A stretch of DNA of 64,000 bases. Source: Cladopsammia gracilis. Lineage: Eukaryota; Cnidaria; Anthozoa; Scleractinia; Dendrophylliidae. A program made the translations under genes and the position numbers. The stretch lies in contig JAJGOT010000003.1 of assembly GCA_022457155.1 (NCBI GenBank), forward strand, positions 1,897,501 through 1,961,500. The letters run 5' to 3'. Numbering within the stretch: the stretch's first letter is position 1; each line of letters opens with the position of its first letter. Below the pieces are notes generated by a model, which worked only from the letters and a program-made list of their open reading frames with translations, was not told the origin of the DNA and did no database searches. Positions 55,331 through 64,000 of this stretch are shown here, piece after piece.

Positions 55331-56363
55331 CCCTGCCGTGTCATCTCATGAAATTCTTCATCCGCGCAGAATTCGTGGACGCTTGTTTTTACGCTTCCGA
55401 AGGCTTCCCGAGGAAACACGAATGCAAAAATATATATTTATGGTAATTTTAGTAATTTTAAACCACGGGCTATTGTCAACACATCATGCAGAAAGAACAA
55501 TGCGTTGCAAAATAATGTATTTTACCAGACAGTGCTTTGCACGTGCAATTATTGATGCAGAAACATTACAGAGCCTGTTCGTAAATATTTCGCACATTTT
55601 CGGTATCTGCCGTCGCACTTCGTGCATACTCTTTTCATAAATGCATACTGATGAGCGGAACTCCACCCTGTCCCCCGCGACGTTAATGCAACATTAAAAT
55701 AGATCCAAACGGGGACACGTTTTGATACGTATCTACTTTGAAATACTAAAATTTGATCTTTGTTTGGCATGTGTTCCAGGATGACCAAGTGGTTTAACGT
55801 TTCCCTTTTCGTTCGGACGGACGACGAGGGACCTAGGGTTCGGATCATGCCCGTGCCCCCTTTCTTTTCCCCGAACTGGACATTGTGAAAGTGATGTACT
55901 GGGATTTTTTTTTTGCGTTCGTCAAAAGTCGTTACGTTTAATTTTAAAAAACAATCGAACCGTGTCAGTACAAAAACATAAGCTTACCGCAATATTTCGT
56001 TACGCTTTAGCATTTCTTATTCACGGGTTGGCTCTTAGGAGCCATTGATAAAGTATAATAAGCTTTCCAATAGATCACTTCTCAAGAGTGCATTGCGTAA
56101 GAGAAGGTTGCATTCATTTCAAGTACAAATTGCCAAGTACATTACTGTAAAGGTGTTTACTAATATTACTGTTGTATTAGAAAAGAAACTGTTTTAATAA
56201 AAAATGTGTACGATAAAATAAATTAAATTACCAAGTAGCGCTGATTGTTTAAAATGCAATGTTGCTAAGAAAGGCGAACTTGAAATTTCAACAACAACAA
56301 AATACCCACGACACCCGAGTTTCAGGCTCGTACATTGTAGAGTTAAACGACTCAAAGCGTTCT
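55331..56363. other. No gene seen apart from a tRNA-like stretch
   Basis: AT-rich, with short frames on both strands lacking recognisable motifs. Confidence 0.35.
55780..55855 (+). repeat. tRNA-like sequence, probably SINE remnant
   Basis: GATGACCAAGTGGTTTAACG resembles an A box of the Ser/Leu tRNA type and GGGTTCGGATCATGCCCG a B-box arm. Stems are incomplete, so not a working tRNA. Confidence 0.4.
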
Positions 56364-56386
56364 CAACATGATAATAATAATAATAC

Positions 56387-56426
<40 letters not shown>

Positions 56427-56440
56427 GATAATGATAAGAC
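56364..56440 (+). repeat. ATA/GATAAT microsatellite
   Basis: (AAT)n passing into (GATAAT)n, running directly into LINE coding sequence. Confidence 0.85.
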
Positions 56441-56728
56441 ACGCAGGAATGGTCACTTATCGACATAGCTGTGCCAGCGGACCAGAATATCCTGACTACT
56501 GAGGAGGAGAAGGTGGAAAGGTATCAAGACCTAGCGCTCGAAATTAAAAGAATTCACAGAGCCCCGAAAGTGGCAGTAATACCCATCGTGATTGGTGCAC
56601 TCGGAACTATCTCTGAGAATGCAAAGGCCTGGTATGGGAAGTTAAGTTTGCCTGACTTTTTTGGAAGTGCACAGTTGTCAGCCATCCTTGGTGCTGTTCA
56701 CGTCTTGCGGAAAGTGTTGTGTCTCTAA
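56432..56728 (+). mobile_element. LINE C-terminal fragment (R2-like endonuclease end)
   Basis: A continuous frame from the microsatellite to TAA at 56726-56728 reads EWSLIDIAVPADQNI, EEEKVERYQDLALEIKRIH, VIPIVIGALGTISENAKAWY and LSAILGAVHVLRKVLCL. This is the very end of the multi-domain protein of R2/R4- or Tx1-like LINEs, a pattern I know from cnidarian annotations. Most of the protein is absent and a microsatellite replaces its upstream part. Confidence 0.65.
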
Positions 56729-56799
56729 GCTGCGGGAAGTTGCTGAGACATGGCTGAAAAGACCCATAAAAACACCAGAGAACTGGAGAGAATCACATC

Positions 56800-57362
56800 A
56801 TAATAATAATAACCTTTATTTAAACAAGATGGGATTTAATGCTTAACAGCTTGTGGGGTCGTGTATAAATAATCGCTAATTGTAAAATAACGCTAAAAAT
56901 TATGTACAAAAGACAAAATACAATAAGATAAGATACAATAAGATCAATACACTAAAAACTATATACAGAGAATAAAACCGCTTCATGGGTAATAAATAAA
57001 TTAAATTGATTTCTTACAATACAAATTACCAAAATCAATATCCTTAATTATGTTCAGTTCATTGTGTTCTAGTAAAACTCGCTTTACGGCACTCGGCCGG
57101 TAAAAGATTCAATAAAATTGACCCCCTGTAGGATATAGAAAACTTCATTATATTTGTTTTAAATGATGGGATGACTAGCTGATGGCTTTTCCTTGAATTG
57201 TACGAGAGTTGGAACTTGGCGATATGTAGAGACATGCAGGATGGCGAGTCATTATAGTACAACTTGTAAATGAGCTTCAGAATGCAGAATTTATACCTAA
57301 GTAGCATCTTAAAGGCAGAAAATGTAAAAGAACGTTTTATTAATTGAATTGAAACCATTTAA
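56800..57362 (-). mobile_element. LINE 3' end on the minus strand with ATT tail
   Basis: The minus-strand frame 57358-57059 ends with LVIPSFKTNIMKFSISYRGS then ILLNLLPAECRKA, the LWNxLP region of a LINE reverse-transcriptase C-terminus. The non-coding tail runs to (ATT)n at 56800-56815, its expected 3' end. Confidence 0.65.
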
Positions 57363-57376
57363 ATAAGGGAATAAAT

Positions 57377-57705
57377 GGGCCTGTTCACATGGAGGTGGGG
57401 GGCCCCGGGAAGGTAAGGTACCCCACCTCGGTGGGATAACCAATCTCTCCATACAATCTCTCTTTTTATCTTGATCGTGTTCACATGAGAGGTAGGGTAC
57501 CTCAACGAGGCGGGTTGCCCGGTCAGCCAGGACGGGTAACCCGCTTAGTTGGGGTCCATGTGAACGCTGAAGGTGGGGTAAACCGCATAGCTGGGGTCAT
57601 GTTCATCCGGGCATTTATCTTTAGATATATGTACTTTTGTATTTTTTTTCTGAGTAATTCGAGGGCCACAAGAGCTATTTAGCGTTATCCTCAGTAAATA
57701 AAGTG

Positions 57706-57741
<36 letters not shown>

Positions 57742-58160
57742 AGTTTGAATATTCCGCCAATACAACATGTCTACCAGCCGCTTCAGAACAGGCGAGCTTA
57801 TCCGCCGATTTCATCTTCCAAACGTCGAGGAAAGCAGTTTCATTGAACAAAATACTGAAGAACTCGACAGTGCCAGCGACAATTTAAGCATGGAGTCCGA
57901 TAATCAAGCTGATCCGCTGAATCAAACTGAAGTTTTCCCCGAAACAACAACAAAACGGAAAGCTTCATCAGATCCAAACGTTCGTCAGCCCAAATCTGCG
58001 AAGAAGTCAAACAAAAAACCCATAGCGACCACGCGATAACATTTAGAAACCTCACCCCAGCGCTCCGGTGCTCAATATTGCATGTGAAGGCTAGCTTGTT
58101 TTTACTACAGGTAGGCGGAGAACCTCACCCGGGGTCCCCCACCTCCATGTGAATAGGCCC
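57377..58160. mobile_element. 784-bp TIR element with nested LINE tail
   Basis: Begins GGGCCTGTTCACATGGAGGT and ends ACCTCCATGTGAATAGGCCC; pairing continues through the GGGGGxCCCCGGG region for about 33 bp. No duplication could be fixed. Inside, about 57600-57742, is a LINE-like 3' tail (AATAAAGTGTTTACTTACTT) ending in (TTAC)n, so another element inserted into this one. Confidence 0.75.
57767..58039 (+). CDS. Open frame of 90 codons inside a TIR element
   Basis: ATG at 57767 follows the TTAC microsatellite; the product is hydrophilic (MSTSRFRTGELIRRFHLPNV, ESSFIEQNTEELDS, Lys/Arg-rich end KKSNKKPIATTR). No recognised domain. It could be a captured exon of a host gene or a small element protein; both are inference. 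Confidence 0.3.
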   Translation: MSTSRFRTGELIRRFHLPNVEESSFIEQNTEELDSASDNLSMESDNQADPLNQTEVFPETTTKRKASSDPNVRQPKSAKKSNKKPIATTR

Positions 58161-58224
58161 TAAGTCTTAATAAGCCTAATGACTCACAACTGAAGGAACT
58201 TAACCCGGTTTCTGTAGCATGAAG

Positions 58225-58440
58225 CGACTGAGAGTATTACTACTCCCCCCTGGATGGGATGCTAGTCCATCACAAGGTTACCTTCCAGCATTATGTTGCC
58301 GGTACCCATTTATACACCTGGGTGGAGAGAAACTAGTTTCTTGTCTAAGGAAATAACACGACGGCAAAGACCAGGCTCAAACCACTGGCCTTCAGGTTGA
58401 AAGTCCGACGTGTTAACCACTAGACCACCGCGCGTCCACA
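58225..58440 (-). mobile_element. tRNA-derived SINE, minus strand
   Basis: On the minus strand, GCGCGGTGGTCTAGTGGTTA carries an A box and GTGGTTTGAGCCTGG a B box; the body (plus strand) has GATGGGATGCTAGTCCATCA and ACCCATTTATACACCTGGG, familiar from marine-invertebrate SINEs. The tail end is near 58225. Confidence 0.7.
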
Positions 58441-58478
58441 ATTTAAATAAAAGTAATTGAATATTACTCAGATCTTGT

Positions 58479-58545
58479 CAGGGGCGTATCCAGGGAAGGC
58501 TTACAGAGGTTCCGGAACCCCCGTTTTCTCAGCATTAATAAGAAT
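58479..58545 (+). repeat. Solitary hAT-type element end
   Basis: CAGGGGCGTATCCAGGGAAG is a hAT-type terminus resembling that at 48694; no opposite end is found before the satellite. Confidence 0.45.
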
Positions 58546-58684
58546 TGAGAACAAAACCCTTCAAAAAATATAGAAAGGAGCAGACTGTTTCAATGTGAAA
58601 ACGATAAACGAAAAAGTTGGTGCTATTTTACGTCATGAGTTGACATTTCACTTCAAGAAATGTTTCCTTCCTAAACGTGGCATG

Positions 58685-61600
58685 CACATGCCTGTGTAAC
58701 TGAACTGTCTTGAGTGACTGATGTACATGCCTGTGTAACTGCACGGTCTTGAGTGACTGATGTACATGCTTGTGTAACTGAACTGTCTTGAGTGACTGAT
58801 GTACATGCCTGTGTAACTTCACGGTCTTGAGTGACTGATGTACATGCCTGTGTAACTGAACTGTCTTGAGTGACTGATGTACATGCCTGTGTAACTGAAC
58901 TGTCTTGAGTGACTGATGTACATGCCTATGTAACTGAACTGTCTTGAGTGACTGATGTACATGCTTGTGTAACTGAACTGTCTTGAGTGACTGATGTACA
59001 TGCCTGTGTAACTGCACGGTCTTGAGTGACTGATGTACATGCCTGTGTAACTGCACGGTCTTGAGTGACTGATGTACATGCCTTTGTAACTGAACTGTCT
59101 TGAGTGACTGATGTACATGCCTGTGTAACTGAACTGTCTTGAGTGACTGATGCACATGCCTGTGTAACTGAACTGTCTTGAGTGACTGATGTACATGCCT
59201 GAGTAACTGAACTGTCTTGAGTGACTGATGTACATGCATGTGTAACTGAACTGTCTTGAGTGACTGATGCACATGCCTGTGTAACTGAACTGTCTTGAGT
59301 GACTGATGCACATGCCTGTGTAACTTAACTGTCTTGACTGACTGATGCTCATGCCTGTGTAACTGAACTGTCTTGAGTGACTGATGTACATGCCTGTGTA
59401 ACTGAACTGTCTTGAGTGACTGATGTACATGCCTGTGTAACTGAACTGTCTTGAGTGACTGATGTACATGCCTGTGTAACTGAACTGTCTTGAGTGACTG
59501 ATGTACATGCCTGAGTAACTGAACTGTCTTGAGTGACTGATGTACATGCATGTGTAACTGAACTGTCTTGAGTGACTGATGCACATGCCTGTGTAACTTA
59601 ACTGTCTTGAGTGACTGATGCACATGCCTGTGTAACTTAACTGTCTTGACTGACTGATGCTCATGCCTGTGTAACTGAACTGTCTTGAGTGACTGATGTA
59701 CATGCCTGTGTAACTGAACTGTCATGAGTGACTGATGCTCATGCCTGTGTAACTGAACTGTCTTGACTGACTGATACACATCCTCTGTCTTGAGTGACTG
59801 ATGTACATGCATGTGTAACTGAACTGTCTTGAGTGACTGATGCACATGCCTATGTAACTGAACTGTCTTGAGTGACTGATGTACATGCATGTGTAACTGA
59901 ACTGTCTTGAGTGACTGATGCACATGCCTATGTAACTGAACTGTCTTGAGTGACTGATGTACATGCCTGTGTAACTGAACTGTCTTGAGTGACTGATGTA
60001 CATGCCTGTGTAACTGAACTGTCTTGAGTGACTGATGCACATGCCTGTGTAACTGAACTGTCTTGAGTGACTGATGTACATGCCTGAGTAACTGAACTGT
60101 CTTGAGTGACTGATGTACATGCCTGAGTAACTGAACTGTCTTGAGTGACTGATGTACATGCATGTGTAACTGAACTGTCTTGAGTGACTGATGCACATGC
60201 CTGTGTAACTTAACTGTCTTGAGTGACTGATGTACATGCCTGTGTAACTGAACTGTCTTGAGTGACTGATGTACATGCCTATGTAACTGAACTGTCTTGA
60301 GTGACTGATGTACATGCCTGTGTAACTGAACTGTCTTGAGTGACTGATGTACATGCCTGTGTAACTGAACTGTCTTGAGTGACTGATGCACATGCCTGTG
60401 TAACTGAACTGTCTTGAGTGACTGATGTACATGCCTGAGTAACTGAACTGTCTTGAGTGACTGATGTACATGCATGTGTAACTGAACTGTCTTGAGTGAC
60501 TGATGCACATGCCTTTGTAACTTAACTGTCTTGAGTGACTGATGCACATGCCTGTGTAACTTAACTGTCTTGACTGACTGATGCTCATGCCTGTGTAACT
60601 GAACTGTCTTGAGTGACTGATGTACATGCCTGTGTAACTGAACTGTCATGAGTGACTGATGCTCATGCCTGTGTAACTGAACTGTCTTGACTGACTGATA
60701 CACATCCTCTGTCTTGAGTGACTGATGTACATGCATGTGTAACTGAACTGTCTTGAGTGACTGATGCACATGCCTATGTAACTGAACTGTCTTGAGTGAC
60801 TGATGTACATGCATGTGTAACTGAACTGTCTTGAGTGACGGATGCACATGCCTATGTAACTGAACTGTCTTGAGTGACTGATGTACATGCCTGTGTAACT
60901 TCACGGTCTTGAGTGACTGATGTACATGCTTGTGTAACTGAACTGTCTTGAGTGACTGATGTACATGCCTGTGTAACTTCACGGTCTTGAGTGACTGATG
61001 CACATGCCTGTGTAACTGAACTGTCTTGAGTGACTGATGTACATGCCTGTGTAACTGAACTGTCTTGAGTGACTGATGTACATGCCTATGTAACTGAACT
61101 GTCTTGAGTGACTGATGTACATGCTTGTGTAACTGAACTGTCTTGAGTGACTGATGTACATGCCTGTGTAACTGCACGGTCTTGAGTGACTGATGTACAT
61201 GCCTGTGTAACTGCACGGTCTTGAGTGACTGATGTACATGCCTTTGTAACTGAACTGTCTTGAGTGACTGATGTACATGCCTGTGTAACTGAACTGTCTT
61301 GAGTGACTGATGCACATGCCTGTGTAACTGAACTGTCTTGAGTGACTGATGTACATGCCTGAGTAACTGAACTGTCTTGAGTGACTGATGTACATGCATG
61401 TGTAACTGAACTGTCTTGAGTGACTGATGCACATGCCTGTGTAACTTAACTGTCTTGAGTGACTGATGCACATGCCTGTGTAACTTAACTGTCTTGACTG
61501 ACTGATGCTCATGCCTGTGTAACTGAACTGTCTTGAGTGACTGATGTACATGCCTGTGTAACTGAACTGTCTTGAGTGACTGATGTACATGCCTGTGTAA

Positions 61601-62977
61601 CTGAACTGTCTTGAGTGACTGATGCACATGCCTGTGTAACTGAACTGTCTTGAGTGACTGATGTACATGCCTGAGTAACTGAACTGTCTTGAGTGACTGA
61701 TGTACATGCATGTGTAACTGAACTGTCTTGAGTGACTGATGTACATGCCTGAGTAACTGAACTGTCTTGAGTGACTGATGTACATGCATGTGTAACTGAA
61801 CTGTCTTGAGTGACTGATGCACATGCCTGTGTAACTTAACTGTCTTGACTGACTGATGCTCATGCCTGTGTAACTGAACTGTCTTGAGTGACTGATGTAC
61901 ATGCCTGTGTAACTGAACTGTCATGAGTGACTGATGCTCATGCCTGTGTAACTGAACTGTCTTGACTGACTGATACACATCCTCTGTCTTGAGTGACTGA
62001 TGTACATGCATGTGTAACTGAACTGTCTTGAGTGACTGATGCACATGCCTATGTAACTGAACTGTCTTGAGTGACTGATGTACATGCATGTGTAACTGAA
62101 CTGTCTTGAGTGACTGATGCACATGCCTATGTAACTGAACTGTCTTGAGTGACTGATGTACATGCCTGTGTAACTGAACTGTCTTGAGTGACTGATGTAC
62201 ATGCCTGTGTAACTGAACTGTCTTGAGTGACTGATGTACATGCCTGAGTAACTGAACTGTCTTGAGTGACTGATGTACATGCATGTGTAACTGAACTGTC
62301 TTGAGTGACTGATGCACATGCCTGTGTAACTTAACTGTCTTGAGTGACTGATGCACATGCCTGTGTAACGTAACTGTCTTGAGTGACTGATGCACATGCC
62401 TATGTAACTGAACTGTCTTGAGTGACTGATGTACATGCCTGTGTAACTGAACTGTCTTGAGTGACTGATGCACATGCCTGTGTAACTGAACTGTCGTGAG
62501 TGACTGATGTACATGCCTGAGTAACTGAACTGTCTTGAGTGACTGATGTACATGCATGTGTAACTGAACTGTCTTGAGTGACTGATGCACATGCCTGTGT
62601 AACTTAACTGTCTTGAGTGACTGATGCACATGCCTGTGTAACGTAACTGTCTTGAGTGACTGATGCACATGCCTGTGTAACTTAACTGTCTTGAGTGACT
62701 GATGCACATGCCTGTGTAACTGAACTGTCTTGAGTGACTGATGCACATGCCTGTGTAACTTAACTGTCTTGAGTGACTGATGCACATGCCTGTGTAACTG
62801 AACTGTCTTGAGTGACTGATGTACATGCCTGTGTAACTGAACTGTCTTGAGTGACTGATGTACATGCATGTGTAACTTAACTGTCTTGAGTGACTGATGC
62901 ACATGCCTGTGTAACTGCACGGTCTTGAGTGACTGATGCACATGCCTGTGTAACTGCACGGTTTTGAGTGACTGATT
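58685..62977. repeat. 39-bp satellite array, about 110 units
   Basis: 4.3 kb of the unit CACATGCCTGTGTAACTGAA, CTGTCTTGAGTGACTGATG (39 bp). Variants include CCTGAGTAAC, GCATGTGTAA, GCACGGTCT and a 27-bp unit with a 12-base deletion (CACATCCTCTGTC), which appears three times. Blocks repeat at higher order: 924 bp and 1275 bp between successive deletion-bearing units, and lines at 58921-59280 recur with offset 2160 with at most single changes. Because 39 is divisible by three, minus-strand frames stay open for over 1400 codons (repeating VHQSLKTVQLHRH); I treat this as a by-product, not a gene. Confidence 0.93.
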
Positions 62978-63194
62978 TCGATTTCGGACGAGATGACATC
63001 TATCCCCCTTTGCAAGAAGGCTGGGTATGTCCAAGGCTCAGTCTCAAGACGTGAGTGTCTCGATGCGTCCGCGATTCTCCCCACGTCACAGCTGGGCGCA
63101 CGGGTTTGGTTATTGTTTAAATTGACCAATAATAAACGAACCCGTCGAAATTTGCAGGGCATAAATTAGCGGATATTTGCATAAATAAACAAAG

Positions 63195-63431
63195 ATGGCG
63201 GACAATGCAAGCTTTAATAGTAGGTTTGAAAATGCTTGCTCGTACGCGCTTCAGAAGTTTGGGTTTGATCATTTCAAGGAGAAACAGAGTCTTGCTTTGA
63301 AGGAGCTTATTTTGGGACGAGATGCATTTGTCATTCTACCGACTGGTTCGGGTAAATCCTTAATTTCGCTTTTCAAGATAGTGACGATATTCTCACCGGG
63401 GCTACCAACTAACAATGCCTTTAGGATGTAA
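63195..63431 (+). pseudogene. RecQ-like helicase, N-terminal stub
   Basis: Starts MADNASFNSRFENACSYALQ and includes Walker A PTGSGKS, then leaves helicase sequence after KSLI at a deletion junction (about 63365). Four substitutions distinguish its first 57 residues from copy 1. No function expected. Confidence 0.85.
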
Positions 63432-63716
63432 TAAGATATGGGATAGGCCAGCCCGAGGCGGTAGCGAGTAGGTAGCTCCCTGGAGCGTGCGCTATCATCG
63501 CTGCGGGGAGGAGGGAGGGGCGTACTTCGCTAATCCTCCCCAAGCGCGATGGAAAGGACTTTTGAGGTTATGAAGAACTGGCCGCACTAGAATAAGATTA
63601 TATAGCCAAAAACGTGCCAAAGGTTGCGCAACCCATTCCCACGTTACTATTCTTGGGGTTTAAAGTTATGCAATATTTTGAATTTTACCATTGTTTGAAG
63701 GAATCCCCGGTGAGAA
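63390..63716. mobile_element. Nested 327-bp insertion with TTCTCACCGGGG ends
   Basis: TTCTCACCGGGG at the left and CCCCGGTGAGAA at the right, inside the RecQ-type copy 2 and absent from the equivalent place in copy 1. It is GC-rich in the middle. Target duplication not resolved. Confidence 0.7.
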
Positions 63717-64000
63717 AAGTAAAAATAAACACGCAACTTAATAGAATTTGCATAATTATGTAAATGTTGTTGCCATTTTCCGCATAATTTCAATGACGTC
63801 ATTTGACAAGCAACCAAACCTTTGCGCCCAGCCGTTAGGTGAGGAGAATCGCGGACGCATCAAGACACCTACGGCTGGAGACTGAGCCTAGGTATGTCCC
63901 TGCATAAGCAATTCATTCATGCTTCGTTATTTTGGTTTATTTCAGTAAAGAAGACAAAGGTATGCCATTATCTTTCGCATTGTTGTTTGATACTCATTTC

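Larger units (their letters stand above)
63033..63890. mobile_element. RecQ-helicase transposon, copy 2 (short derivative)
   Basis: 858 bp with the same TIRs as 1584-4605, now about ten mismatches between the arms, flanked by GGTATGTCC on both sides (63024-63032, 63891-63899). It keeps the promoter region and first 57 codons of the helicase, then jumps to the sequence that in copy 1 lies upstream of the partner gene's ATG (TTTCGCTTTTCAAGATAGT). A further element sits at 63390-63716. Confidence 0.92.

Noticed and set aside
58685..62977. CRISPR-like array
   Set aside because: Units are contiguous 39-bp repeats without unique spacers, and no cas genes or prokaryotic context exist.
58628..63034. 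A 1468-codon minus-strand open frame made of repeating VHQSLKTVQLHRH
   Set aside because: It is the 39-bp satellite read in one of several open frames; no start context, no non-repeat domain, and no splice or promoter support.

Overview
The window looks like repeat-dense, AT-rich nuclear DNA from a cnidarian, most likely an anthozoan such as a stony coral. This is inference, drawn from the intronless TPR-CHAT gene, the mix of BEL/Pao, Penelope-like, CR1/L2-like, Helitron-type, hAT-like and Mutator-like relics, tRNA-headed SINEs, and canonical GT-AG introns. No bacterial operon, ribosomal RNA or CRISPR array is visible.

Layout. 1-4.6 kb: an unknown broken coding piece, then a 3.0-kb transposon (1584-4605) with perfect 79-bp terminal inverted repeats (TIRs) and a 9-bp target-site duplication (TSD). 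It carries a truncated RecQ-like helicase gene and, convergent to it, a spliced zinc-finger-like gene. A second, shorter copy lies at 63033-63890, also with a 9-bp TSD. 4.6-13 kb: small non-autonomous elements and fragments of a Helitron-type gene with a cysteine-protease-like module. 14.2-17.9 kb: a decayed hAT-derived gene (minus strand) whose first three exons still splice in frame, with a possible divergent gene start beside it. 18-29 kb: more Helitron-type pieces, a 2.1-kb TIR element, MITEs, a duplicated 338-bp block and a CR1/L2-like LINE tail. 29.8-35.8 kb: a structurally complete BEL/Pao retrotransposon (minus strand) with two LTRs, polypurine tract and primer-binding site, disabled by four stops and a frameshift. 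36.7-37.6 kb: Mutator-like gene remnant.

40.1-44.4 kb holds the only long intact gene: a 1411-residue protein with about 20 tandem TPRs of exactly 40 residues and a C-terminal CHAT (caspase-like) protease domain with His and Cys in place. 44.9-45.4 kb: Penelope-like endonuclease tail followed by a hammerhead-like motif. 45.9-51.9 kb: MITEs and a 0.9-kb inverted duplication whose arms acquired different insertions, giving a natural empty/filled site pair. 54-58.5 kb: a 77-bp MITE with a 9-bp TSD, LINE tails, a 784-bp TIR element and a SINE. 58.7-63.0 kb: a 4.3-kb array of a 39-bp satellite with higher-order structure, ending next to the second RecQ-type element.

Apart from the TPR-CHAT gene, nearly everything recognisable is mobile DNA or its debris, so the genes do not form a pathway. 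The two observations most worth pursuing are the RecQ-helicase transposon family and the TPR-CHAT protein.
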